Positions 24,255-32,455 of a stretch of DNA of 32,455 bases are shown in pieces. Under the pieces are notes generated by a model. It did no database searches. It was given only the letters and a program-made list of their open reading frames with translations, and had not been told where the DNA came from. The stretch is from CAZLWA01 sp964563165 (GTDB lineage Bacteria; CLD3; SB21). The stretch spans positions 1-32,455 of the forward strand of contig CAZLWA010000095.1 of assembly GCA_964563165.1 (NCBI GenBank), written 5' to 3'. Positions within the stretch are counted from its first letter, which is position 1. Every line of letters starts with the position of its first letter. Both the position numbers and the translations under genes were made by a program.

Positions 24255-25565
24255 TTACGGATTCGGCTCGGTCTCCGGTTTAGGCATTTTCGCAGGGATC
24301 GCATCTCCGCTCCGATCCAGCGGCAAGGTTCCCAGTTTGCCGTAATGACGCAGATCGATCCAGCGGTAGCCTTCACAGAACAGGGAATATTGCTTTTCAT
24401 AAAGCAATTTGGTCAATGCCGTGGCCTGATCCGGAAGAACTCCGACCGATGCGAGCCCCGCGGCTGCGCGAACGACATCAATATCGGCTTGCGCCGCGCC
24501 GAGATTATTGAGGCCGATGTTAGCTTCGGCCCGCAGGAGGATCAATTCCTCGTTTCGGATGATCGGGAAAGGATCGGTTGCGGTCTTGAAAACGCTCACA
24601 GCCAAGTAACTCTGCAGGCCGTCAAATAACGCCGAGTCGGAGATCGCAGCGACTTTATTGGTATATCTTGTATCGCCGATTTCTGCGCCGGTCTTGAAAC
24701 TCAAATGAGCTCTGAATTTTACGAACGAAGACGTCGGGCTCTCATAGATGGTATTTAATTGATCGTTCGAGGCTGTACTGTAGATAAAATAAACTCCCAG
24801 ATCCATCGCGGCCGAGGTACTCACAAAAGATGAGCCTAGAGCCGTTAGGGCCCCCGTGAAATCATCATTATAGACCAAAGCTCTGGCTTTCAAAGCCCGG
24901 TTGAATTTCACGAAATTTACAGGCGTATCAAATCCTGCAAATCCGCTGGTCAGCTTAAAGGGAAATGTACTTCCGGCCGCGGCCAGAGCCGTATTAGCGT
25001 CATCAAGTAATGTATTGATGAAAGCAAACGACTGCGCCTTAGTGACAAATGGAACATCCGTGGCTCCGGAAAAATCGATTTTAATGCCATTATCGTCCTC
25101 AAGGCCCAGGTTCAGCAAAAGCTGATAGGCCTGAAGGGTCTTGGCAAATCCAATCGTCGCTGACTGATCCGGCGCCGGCAGAGATGACGCGGCATCGATG
25201 AGAAGATTACACGTTTTGACAACGCGATACCGAGCTCCCCAGGGACGATTCAACAAGAATCCACCCGGATCTATGGCTCCTCTGACAAGTTCTCCTGTAT
25301 ATCGCGGATCGGCCGGCTCGAAGTAATACGCTTCACGGCCAAAAATGGAAACGTCTCTGATGTAGATGTCCCATTCCAAACGCATCGCGCTTTCGGCAGC
25401 CACTACGAGCGACTGGACGTCAGCCGTAGAAGCGTCCGGATTGGGATTGCTGAAATCCAACCGGCCGCATGCGAAAAACGCGCCGATCAGCATGATGATG
25501 AAAAGGTAAGTAAAGCTCATCACGAGGTTTGACTTACCCGTCGGATTTTTCTTTATATTCAACAT
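24255..25565 (-). CDS. SusD/RagB-family outer-membrane lipoprotein
   Basis: 436 aa. A lipobox with Cys33 (GAFFAC) puts it on the outer membrane, where SusD proteins bind nutrient ligands and form a lid over the SusC channel. The N-terminal phrase FSNPNPDASTADVQSLV and the TPR-like helices (about 60-250) fit the family. The C-terminal signature is clear: IIRNEELILLRAEANIGLNN near 340 and the LFCEGYRWIDLRHYGKLGTL box near 395-415. At 436 aa it is shorter than many Bacteroidota SusD proteins. It starts 15 bases after the SusC stop with AAGGAG before the ATG, so the pair is one operon. Confidence 0.9.
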   Translation of the reverse strand: MLNIKKNPTGKSNLVMSFTYLFIIMLIGAFFACGRLDFSNPNPDASTADVQSLVVAAESAMRLEWDIYIRDVSIFGREAYYFEPADPRYTGELVRGAIDPGGFLLNRPWGARYRVVKTCNLLIDAASSLPAPDQSATIGFAKTLQAYQLLLNLGLEDDNGIKIDFSGATDVPFVTKAQSFAFINTLLDDANTALAAAGSTFPFKLTSGFAGFDTPVNFVKFNRALKARALVYNDDFTGALTALGSSFVSTSAAMDLGVYFIYSTASNDQLNTIYESPTSSFVKFRAHLSFKTGAEIGDTRYTNKVAAISDSALFDGLQSYLAVSVFKTATDPFPIIRNEELILLRAEANIGLNNLGAAQADIDVVRAAAGLASVGVLPDQATALTKLLYEKQYSLFCEGYRWIDLRHYGKLGTLPLDRSGDAIPAKMPKPETEPNP

Positions 25566-25580
25566 AGTAAGCTCCTTAGT

Positions 25581-28541
25581 TTATAAGCCAAATGATACGT
25601 TAAAATAAAAACTTCGTGATGAAGGATATGGAAGCGTATCAACCGATCTTCCAATGGCTACGCTGCCGAATTGACTGACTTCGGGATCATAGCCGGTGTA
25701 ATTGGTGATCATGATCAGATTTCGGGCGGCAAATCCAACCTTCATGTATGAAATTTTGTCTCCAAACCATTTACTCACAACTGATCTGGGAAACGTATAA
25801 CTCACACTTAATTCGCGCAGTTTCTTGTAGCTTCCATCTTCGACATAACGCGAAGTTTTCGATCCCAATTCAGCAAGGCGGGTGTCAATATTGGCCTTAC
25901 TGTCTTTTGTAGTGCCGCCCAAATCCGTTATCAATTTACCAAGGTTTATTACGTCGCCGCCTTGCTTCCAATCCCACAACATACGGAATTCCCAGTTCTT
26001 ATAAAGCGTGACGGTATTGTTAAATGAAATTTGGAAATCAGGCGTCTCGTTTCCAATAGCGGTACTCTTATCCAAATGCCCGCTATTGACTACAGACTCG
26101 GCTCCTATGATCGTAGTTGGCGATACACCCGGTTCAATGCGATACGTTCCTAAGAACGTAGCAAATCCGCCCTTGTTAAAAGCCGGTACCGTCATCTCGG
26201 TAATGAGGGACGTCGTCTTATAATAATTGACGCGGGTAAGCCAGTTCACGTCCTGTCCCTTAACCGGCGTCAACCCGAGGGAAATTTCCCAGCCCTTTGT
26301 TGACATCTTTCCGGCATTGATGAATTGAGTTTGATATCCGGTAGAAGGGGCCAGAGATCTTTCCAGGATCAGGTTGGAGATGTGCTGAATATAACGCGTA
26401 AATTCCAACGTTCCGCGCTCATTCCAAAAAGTAGCGTCAAATCCGGCTTCAAATTCAATTGTTTTTTCCGGCTTGATATCCGGATTGCCCTGCCGCGTTC
26501 CTATCAGAGACCCTAAAAGTCCGCCGATATTACTCGCTATCACGGAAGAAAACTTTGCAGCAGGAATTGGAGTGTTACCGGTCTCTCCAAAAGCGGCACG
26601 CACTTTAAACTCGCTGATGTTCGAAGAGAGAAACGAACTGTTCTGCCAAAAATTAAATTTATTTAAACGTACCGCGGTTGACGCTTTGGGATACAGGGTA
26701 TACTTGTTAGGATCGCCGTTAGCGCTGCTGGCATCCGCGCGAACGCCCGCCGTCAGGAAAATCCGCTCCTGAATACCCACTTCTTCTTGTCCAAAAAACC
26801 CTCGCGTTCTGTTGGTACCGACGTTCTCCAGACTGCTCTGAGAAGCCGCGAAGCCCACATTATTGCCGGGTATTCCGTGTGACTCAACCGAGACGTTATC
26901 CTGTTTGCTATTTTCAAACTGCAAACCGACGGCCGTTTTGAAATTCAAGTCAGGCCCCGGCTGATATCTGTGGACAAAATTGTAATAGAAATTAGATAAA
27001 GTACTGGTACTCTTTACATTGATAGCCGAGCCCGGTAAACTTGCGGACCTTTCGTAAATCAAGGCTGACGGAGAGAAGATATTATTCTCCTGGGTAAAAT
27101 TGTCAAGGCCTCCCTGGAAAATGAAATCCAAATTCTGCTTGTCGGATTGAATCACATTCCATGTAACGCCCACCGAAGACATGAAACGATTCACTACTTC
27201 GCGGTTCTTCAGAAGATCCCGCGTTTGAATTGGATTTGAAGGATTGAACGACGTGGAAGGATAGACCCCGTTGGCCGGCCGGATATCAATGAAACTCGGA
27301 ATAAAGGCCAGAGAGAATCCAAACGTCGTGTTTGTGTTATCATTGCCGGTTATACCGCGATCGGAAAGCGAGCGGACATAGTTGGCTGAAAAAGTAGCGT
27401 TAATACGATCGCTGAATTTTTGATTCAAGTTGATTCGCGCAGAATACTTATTATAGTCGGTACCTTTGATAATACCGTTGTCGTTCTCCGCAAGTCCGGA
27501 AATATAATATTGCGTTTTCTCCGTACCGCCGCTGGCACTGATGTCCGTATGCCGGGTTAGTCCGGTATTGCCGTACATGACATCTTCGTAGTCTATATAT
27601 TTATTTTGACCTTGTGCAAAAAGATTGGCGGTCGACTGGCCATATTGAAGCCGGACCGCGGTAGAATCACCGAACCTTCTCGTACCGATCTTATGGAGCA
27701 GGCTGGACCAGCCAACTTGCTGATTGACGTTGAATTGGGTCCTGCCCTGGCCGCCTTTCTTAGTGGTAATGATAATGACGCCGTTGCTTGCTTTACCCCC
27801 GTAAATCGCCGCCGCGCTTGCGCCTTTCAGCACTTCGATATTTTCGATATCGTTGGGATTGATATCGGCGATACGATTAGTCGGTTGGCCTTGAGGCGTA
27901 GCGCTGCCGGCCGCGGCTGCTTTGGTAACTATATCTATTCCGGATTGAAGGGCCTCGTTACTGACAATGACGCCATCCACAACAAACAGCGGGCGGGAGG
28001 ATCCTTCGATCGTCGCAACACCGCGCAAGTTAATATTGATGCCTCCGCCGGGCGCTCCGGTGTTTTGGCTTATGCTGATTCCGGCGGCCTTACCGGCTAA
28101 GGCTGCATCAATGGTCTGAGCCGGGACAGCCCCAACCAATTCTTTCGCGGAAACGGACGCAACCGTATTAGCAAGATTTTCTCTTTTGACCGAAGTCGCT
28201 AAGCCGGTAACAATAATTTCTTCGCCTTTGAGCGCATCGTCTTTCAGACCAATTTCCAAAGTTTCCGTGCTTTGCTTTACCGTCACATCCGCAGACCGAT
28301 ATCCGATATAGCTTACGGTCAGTCTCGCTTCACTCATGTTCTCCAATTTCAGTGTAAATTTTCCATTGCCGTCCGTCACCGCGCCGATACGGGTTCCAAC
28401 CACTACCACGTTGGCTCCCGGAAGCACTTCTCCTGTTGATTTAGAAACGACGGTTCCGGAGATATTGAGTTCCTGGCTCACTGCCATGGACGCGGGAATT
28501 ATCAGAGCGAATATGAACCACAAACGGTTAATCTTCTTCAT
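25581..28541 (-). CDS. SusC/RagA-family TonB-dependent outer-membrane transporter
   Basis: 986 aa from ATG 28541, chosen because GGAAGAGGTGA lies just upstream; a TTG at 28559 would add six residues before the signal peptide. The signal peptide is about 1-22 (ending MAVSQ). A carboxypeptidase-like domain is at about 24-100 (GTVVSKSTGEVLPGANVVVV). The plug domain is at about 105-263 with VVDGVIV (187-193) and EVLKGASAAAIYGGKASNGV (236-255). The remainder is a beta barrel ending in SFYFNVSFGL. It imports a nutrient, classically an oligosaccharide or peptide, with TonB energy. No glycosidase, peptidase or regulator accompanies it, so the substrate is unknown. Confidence 0.93.
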   Translation of the reverse strand: MKKINRLWFIFALIIPASMAVSQELNISGTVVSKSTGEVLPGANVVVVGTRIGAVTDGNGKFTLKLENMSEARLTVSYIGYRSADVTVKQSTETLEIGLKDDALKGEEIIVTGLATSVKRENLANTVASVSAKELVGAVPAQTIDAALAGKAAGISISQNTGAPGGGININLRGVATIEGSSRPLFVVDGVIVSNEALQSGIDIVTKAAAAGSATPQGQPTNRIADINPNDIENIEVLKGASAAAIYGGKASNGVIIITTKKGGQGRTQFNVNQQVGWSSLLHKIGTRRFGDSTAVRLQYGQSTANLFAQGQNKYIDYEDVMYGNTGLTRHTDISASGGTEKTQYYISGLAENDNGIIKGTDYNKYSARINLNQKFSDRINATFSANYVRSLSDRGITGNDNTNTTFGFSLAFIPSFIDIRPANGVYPSTSFNPSNPIQTRDLLKNREVVNRFMSSVGVTWNVIQSDKQNLDFIFQGGLDNFTQENNIFSPSALIYERSASLPGSAINVKSTSTLSNFYYNFVHRYQPGPDLNFKTAVGLQFENSKQDNVSVESHGIPGNNVGFAASQSSLENVGTNRTRGFFGQEEVGIQERIFLTAGVRADASSANGDPNKYTLYPKASTAVRLNKFNFWQNSSFLSSNISEFKVRAAFGETGNTPIPAAKFSSVIASNIGGLLGSLIGTRQGNPDIKPEKTIEFEAGFDATFWNERGTLEFTRYIQHISNLILERSLAPSTGYQTQFINAGKMSTKGWEISLGLTPVKGQDVNWLTRVNYYKTTSLITEMTVPAFNKGGFATFLGTYRIEPGVSPTTIIGAESVVNSGHLDKSTAIGNETPDFQISFNNTVTLYKNWEFRMLWDWKQGGDVINLGKLITDLGGTTKDSKANIDTRLAELGSKTSRYVEDGSYKKLRELSVSYTFPRSVVSKWFGDKISYMKVGFAARNLIMITNYTGYDPEVSQFGSVAIGRSVDTLPYPSSRSFYFNVSFGL

Positions 28542-28999
28542 ACATTCACCTCTTCCCAATTAAATTCAAATAATTTCAAAGGTTTTTAGATTTGTTCAAA
28601 ATTGAAATCGGGATAGCTATAGAAATGCTTCAACAGCGGCAATTCCTAGGGCGCTCGGATAGAATATTCAATCAATCGCGTTGAAAGTATTACAGGCATA
28701 TTAACGGTATCCTTAAGCGATGAATCGTTAAAGATTGTGGAAAAAAATCCGTAATATACTAACTGATCAGACAGACTTTTGGTTGCAGCAGGAAAATGCC
28801 GGAAATGAAACTCAGAAAAGACTTGAATTGACTTGTTACAGAAACGTAAAGAAGGGCTATCTTAATAATAGAGGTTAAAAACTTTTCACTAAAAAGTCAA
28901 GAATAATAATAGTGAATTGTCAAGGCAAAATAGAAGTGTCCTGTTTCTGCCAGGTAGCAATGTCCGGGGCAGGACAGATGCTGAATAATCTCCTGCCGC
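28542..28999. other. Gene-free spacer upstream of the SusC/SusD pair (458 bases)
   Basis: AT-rich spacer between the SusC start and the DsbD stop, both on the minus strand. No plausible coding frame is present. The SusC ribosome binding site lies at the left edge. A 7-base stem with a 26-base loop (28937-28976) could be a weak terminator for dsbD, but lacks a good T-run. No convincing promoter hexamers or repeats from the other spacers are seen, although this length leaves room for regulation of the transporter. Confidence 0.5.
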
Positions 29000-30946
29000 T
29001 CATTTTGCCGCAGTGTCTTGAACCTGATCGAGACCGTTTTTCAAAAACAACTTGAAAATCTCTGCGTCGCGCTCGAGCCCGCCGAATTTGGCCAATACGT
29101 TCTCATGCCCATCCACAATCGCATAGAACGGCAGCGCCACACTGCCGACGAGCCTTTGTTCCAACGCCTGATTCGCTTCCTGGTGATCCCCGTAGTCCGT
29201 CCAAAGCCGCGTTAGAACCATGCGATCAAAATAGTCCGCGACGTCGCCGCGGACAAACATTGTCTTTTCCATCAGACGGCAATTCGTACAGGTCTTGCCC
29301 GTGAAATCGATAAACATAGGTTTTCCGGTTTCACGCGACTTTGCCAGCGCAGCGGAATAGTCCTCGATCCACACATCGGAATTACTTTTTGAATCCGCGC
29401 GAGTGATCATTCCGTAATCCGACGGCGGCAAATACGCGTCCATGTCCGCCTGCAGCGGATGGCCGAACAGCCCGGATACTAAATAGACGGTCAGGCTTAA
29501 GAAGAAAAATGCCAGTCCCGTTCGCCACGCCCCAATTTTTTGAACCGTATCGTCCTCTGAAAACTTTATTTTTCCGAGCAAGTAAAACCCGCAAACGCCG
29601 AACAATACGATCCAAATCGACAACAGCACCGGGCGCGTGAGCAGCTCCAAATCCCAAACAAGGTCTACGTTGCTGAAAAATTTCAAAGCTGCCGCAACTT
29701 CCACCAGCGCCATGACGATTTTCGTTGCATGGAGCCAGCTTCCGCTCTTCGGCAGATTTGCAATATATTGCGGAAACAGCGAGAGGAAAAAAAACGGCAA
29801 GGAAAACGCCGCGGCAAAACACAGCATGCCGATCACCGGCAGAAACCATTCTCCGTTCGCCGAGGCGACCATCAGAAGACCCAAGAACTGAACCGTGCAC
29901 GTAAATGAAACCAACGTGAATGTAATACCGGCGAAAAGCGTTCCGGCCGTGCGTCCGGTTTCGCTGTGCGATTGGGAGAAGTTCACGAGAAATGAAGGAA
30001 GCCGGATCTCAAATACGCCGAACAGGCTCAGCGAAAAAACAACAAACAAGGTCCCGATCGCCAGATTCACCCAAATATTGGCGGCAAAATTCTGCGCGCC
30101 TGCCGCGCCGATGACGATCGACATGAGCCAGCCGAACAAGGTGAACGAAACGATGATCCCCGAAATATAAACCAACGATTGCTTGAGCGCCTGTGCGCGC
30201 GTGGATGCGGAATGTTTCGTAAAATAAGAAACCGTGATAGGAATCATCGGAAAAACGCACGGCGTCAGCAGCGCAATAAAACCCGTCAGAAAAGCGAGAC
30301 CGATGAACGACCACAAAGATTCGCTGCGCAGCGCATCATACGACCGTACGCGATCGTTGATGGATTTCTTATGATCCGTCATCGCCGAGACGGCGGTGTC
30401 GGATTTTACATCGGCAGACTTTATTTCTTCATCCTCTTTCAGAGTAACGGGCGCCTGTCTGAATGAATTTTTAGAAAACTGAATGAGCGCCGCGGACGGT
30501 CTATACGTGAGACTTACGGTTTTGGGAGGAAGGCAATACGATTCCGTACACGCCTGATAGCGGAATTGAACGGTGATGCTGTCGGCCCCGCTTAATGCTC
30601 CGGCGGCGCGCAGCGGCTGTTTAAATACGAGGCGGCCCGAATGCCACGTAACCGTTAATCCGAATCCCTCATCGAAATGCTTCTGTCCCGGGGGCTCGAT
30701 CAATTTTCCATCGGAAATAATATTTTTTGGCCATTGAAAAGTGAGGGCGGTAGGCACCGGCCCGTTGAGCTGTTCCGTTCCGTAAATATGGTAGAGCGGG
30801 TCAATATCTGCGGTAACAACCAAAAAAAAACTTTGGTTATCACCGGACACTTCACTCGCTGAGATCTTAACGATGGGTGCTTGCTGGGAAACCAGAGGAA
30901 GCGTAAAAAGAAGCGGAAAGATCAGGAACTTCAGAGTGAGGCGCAT
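29000..30946 (-). CDS. dsbD: DsbD-type thiol:disulfide interchange protein
   Basis: Carries electrons from cytoplasmic thioredoxin across the inner membrane to periplasmic thiol proteins. 648 aa from ATG 30946 (MRLTLKFLIFPLLF signal); a start at 30982 would add 12 residues before the signal peptide. The periplasmic alpha domain (about 22-150) carries C133 and C138 in CTESYCLPP. The central membrane domain (about 210-500) has the redox cysteines C230 in LTPCVFPMIP and C350 in SFTCTVQF. The periplasmic thioredoxin domain (about 530-640) has C553-T-N-C556. All three cysteine pairs are present, so the full relay is intact. A TlpA-like lipoprotein (23135-23620) is a plausible client. Confidence 0.95.
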   Translation of the reverse strand: MRLTLKFLIFPLLFTLPLVSQQAPIVKISASEVSGDNQSFFLVVTADIDPLYHIYGTEQLNGPVPTALTFQWPKNIISDGKLIEPPGQKHFDEGFGLTVTWHSGRLVFKQPLRAAGALSGADSITVQFRYQACTESYCLPPKTVSLTYRPSAALIQFSKNSFRQAPVTLKEDEEIKSADVKSDTAVSAMTDHKKSINDRVRSYDALRSESLWSFIGLAFLTGFIALLTPCVFPMIPITVSYFTKHSASTRAQALKQSLVYISGIIVSFTLFGWLMSIVIGAAGAQNFAANIWVNLAIGTLFVVFSLSLFGVFEIRLPSFLVNFSQSHSETGRTAGTLFAGITFTLVSFTCTVQFLGLLMVASANGEWFLPVIGMLCFAAAFSLPFFFLSLFPQYIANLPKSGSWLHATKIVMALVEVAAALKFFSNVDLVWDLELLTRPVLLSIWIVLFGVCGFYLLGKIKFSEDDTVQKIGAWRTGLAFFFLSLTVYLVSGLFGHPLQADMDAYLPPSDYGMITRADSKSNSDVWIEDYSAALAKSRETGKPMFIDFTGKTCTNCRLMEKTMFVRGDVADYFDRMVLTRLWTDYGDHQEANQALEQRLVGSVALPFYAIVDGHENVLAKFGGLERDAEIFKLFLKNGLDQVQDTAAK

Positions 30947-31019
30947 GAAGACCTTGTCGTTTAGTTGAATAACTCCGGGCATGACGAATGGTTAAACCCC
31001 GCTGAAGCAGAAATATTCC

Positions 31020-31265
31020 TCACAAAATCACAATGCCCTTTTCAACATGCTTCATGGTAAAAGGATCTTTACCGGCGATCATTTTGGCATTCTGGTGCAC
31101 GAGTTCCGGATTCATTCCGCTGGCGATGATGGATTGCCGGTAGACGGCGATCCACTGCTTCGCATATTTTTTGGTGATGACGGAAGAATTTCTCTTCATC
31201 CACTCCACATCGCTCATGGCGGCCATCGGTTTTTGGTTTCTGGAGTTATTCCTGCGAATCTTCAT
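31020..31265 (-). CDS. DUF5678-like small protein, 81 aa
   Basis: A charged, soluble 81-aa protein. Its second half, ITKKYAKQWIAVYRQSIIAS (about 29-48) followed by GMNPELVHQNAKMIAGKDPF, resembles the DUF5678 pattern: a Tyr-x-x-x-Trp-Val/Ile-Ala strand, a VIASG-type turn, then a short helix. The N-terminus is basic (KIRRNNSRNQK). A perfect AAGGAGG lies 6 bases before the ATG, so it is well translated. It sits between rlmN (50 bases upstream) and dsbD (73 bases downstream) on the same strand. No function is established for this domain family. Confidence 0.72.
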   Translation of the reverse strand: MKIRRNNSRNQKPMAAMSDVEWMKRNSSVITKKYAKQWIAVYRQSIIASGMNPELVHQNAKMIAGKDPFTMKHVEKGIVIL

Positions 31266-31315
31266 AAATACCTCCTTAAAGTAATTTAGAAATCAATTTA
31301 CCAAAAATTGCAAGG

Positions 31316-32449
31316 CTAATCAGCGGCCACTGCCAATTGCCCGCACGCGGCGGAGATATCGCTTCCGCGCGAGCGGCGCAGCGTGAGCGGGCTTTGAATC
31401 ACCGAAAGTTGTTTCATAAAATAATCGATCCGCTCCCGGGGCGGACGTTTCAGGTTCGGCCCTTTGATCGGGTTATACGGAATAATATTTACTTTGCAGC
31501 GGCCCAGTTCCGCGGCGATCTTTTTCAACCGAGATGCGTCCGCGTCGGTGTCATTCACATCCGCGAGCAAAACGTATTCGAGCGTGACGGGATTTCGCCG
31601 CGTCGCGTTGAAATACTTCGCCGCCTCCAGCAGTTCCGCAAGCGGATATTTTTTTGTGATCGGCATCACCTGCACGCGAACGTTATCCGTGGTCGCATTC
31701 AGGCTGATCGCCAGATTATAAGGATGGCCTTCATCGGCGTATTCATAAATGCGCGGAATAATTCCGGACGTCGAGATGGTAATGCGTTTCGTGCCGATCA
31801 TCGGCCCGTTGGTGCTGGAAATAATTTTCGCCGCCCGGATCACATTTTCATAATTCAGGAACGGCTCCCCCATGCCCATAAATACGACGTTGGAGATACT
31901 CTTATCGACATGGCGTATCATATAAACCAGTTGGTCCACGATTTCGCCGGTGGAAAGGTTGCGTCGAAACCCCATCCAGCCGGTCGCACAGAATTGGCAA
32001 TCGACGGCGCATCCTGCTTGGGTGGAAAGGCACACCGTGCGGCGCTCCTCCTCCGGGATGTAAACCGATTCGATCTTTTCCCCGTCGGCTAATTCAAATA
32101 ATATTTTTTTTGTAGAATGGATTTCTTTTTCGTCTGAAGACTGAATTTTTACGGCTTTATTCTTTTCCAGGGCCGCGACGGTATGGAGCGTGTCGCGCAG
32201 TGATTTCGAAAGGTCGGTCATCTCTTCGAACGATTCCGCGCCGTGTTTGTACATCCACTGAAACACCTGTGCGGCACGAAATTTTTTCTCTCCAAGGGAA
32301 AGAAAAAACTCTTCCAGTTCGCCCGGATCGAGTCCGAACAAATTCTTCCTGCCGGAATGACTTTCGGTTGAAAGAAAATCGTTCACAGAACCGATGTGAA
32401 GTTGTGTAGGTGTCACTTTCTCGTAACATAGCATATCCGGAGTTTTCAT
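31316..32449 (-). CDS. rlmN: Dual-specificity 23S rRNA/tRNA adenine-C2 methyltransferase RlmN
   Basis: Radical SAM enzyme that methylates A2503 of 23S rRNA and A37 of some tRNAs. 377 aa as drawn. The Fe-S cluster cysteines are C147, C151 and C154 (CAVDCQFCATG). The two mechanistic cysteines are C140 (TVCLSTQ) and C369 (SAACGQL). GGEP-type binding is at MGMGEPFLN, with RITISTSGIIPRI and AISLNATTD further on. The first 33 or so residues (before KNLFGLDPGELEEFF) extend beyond the usual N-terminus. The frame stays open to the window edge six bases upstream, so the true start may be elsewhere. Confidence 0.96.
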   Translation of the reverse strand: MKTPDMLCYEKVTPTQLHIGSVNDFLSTESHSGRKNLFGLDPGELEEFFLSLGEKKFRAAQVFQWMYKHGAESFEEMTDLSKSLRDTLHTVAALEKNKAVKIQSSDEKEIHSTKKILFELADGEKIESVYIPEEERRTVCLSTQAGCAVDCQFCATGWMGFRRNLSTGEIVDQLVYMIRHVDKSISNVVFMGMGEPFLNYENVIRAAKIISSTNGPMIGTKRITISTSGIIPRIYEYADEGHPYNLAISLNATTDNVRVQVMPITKKYPLAELLEAAKYFNATRRNPVTLEYVLLADVNDTDADASRLKKIAAELGRCKVNIIPYNPIKGPNLKRPPRERIDYFMKQLSVIQSPLTLRRSRGSDISAACGQLAVAAD

Positions 32450-32455
32450 GCAAGT

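Noticed and set aside
28937..28976. Stem TGTCCTG / CAGGACA after dsbD
   Set aside because: Seven pairs with a 26-base loop and only a broken T-run on the minus strand; a terminator is possible but not supported.
31337..32092. 251-codon plus-strand open frame
   Set aside because: Antisense to rlmN with intact cluster cysteines; composition is typical of a shadow frame.

Overview
The window is a gene-dense stretch of a bacterial chromosome with roughly even GC content. Almost all genes are ordinary single-copy housekeeping or envelope genes, most of them on the minus strand. The organism looks like a diderm of the FCB (Fibrobacterota-Chlorobiota-Bacteroidota) superphylum. Evidence: a SusC/SusD pair (24255-28541), lipoproteins whose Cys is followed by a proline-glycine linker ending in GGGPEDKTPP (about 13960), an S8 protease propeptide of the FCB type at the left edge, a DsbD reductase and a DapD-type lysine/DAP pathway gene. 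Two clean sigma-70-like promoters (TTGATA-17-TATACT and TTGATT-17-TATATT) stand between 14965 and 15059. These are unlike the Bacteroidota TAnnTTTG promoter, so I favour a non-Bacteroidota FCB lineage (Ignavibacteria/Calditrichota/KSB1-like). The phylum assignment is inference.

Layout. 1-502 (-) is the N-terminal part of an S8 serine protease, cut by the window edge. 676-8872 (-) is a tight run transcribed as uvrC, a bifunctional homocysteine methyltransferase/methylene-THF reductase, a UbiA-family prenyltransferase, a B12-type radical SAM enzyme and ligA; the last four genes are only 8-12 bases apart. 8894-9486 is repeat-rich: three arrays with a 7-base period and two hairpin terminators surround one small conserved gene. 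9504-14020 (-) holds an Ig-like lipoprotein, a TPR lipoprotein and mannose-1-phosphate guanylyltransferase, preceded by a secreted protein (14221-14910) with its own promoter and terminator. 15113-18774 (+) is the main plus-strand operon: an unknown 309-aa protein, YggS/PLPBP, DivIVA, a 72-aa protein and purine nucleoside phosphorylase, with overlapping or abutting junctions. 18990-21886 (-) carries gamma-glutamyltranspeptidase and a REC-HD-GYP regulator. dapD (+) follows, then a second repeat-bearing spacer (22864-23124), a TlpA-like thioredoxin lipoprotein, a YbaK deacylase and the SusC/SusD pair. The right end (-) is rlmN, a DUF5678-like small protein and dsbD.

The most notable observation is the DivIVA locus. 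The C-terminal about 52 residues of DivIVA recur, at 35 of 52 identical positions, as a free-standing 72-residue protein encoded immediately downstream. Its ribosome binding site overlaps the divIVA stop codon, and its own stop overlaps the start of the next gene. This looks like a duplicated adaptor domain kept both tethered and free. The other unusual material is intergenic: palindromic elements with the core GAACCTTGAAGGTTC in two places, heptamer tandem arrays, and two spacers bounded by related imperfect inverted repeats.
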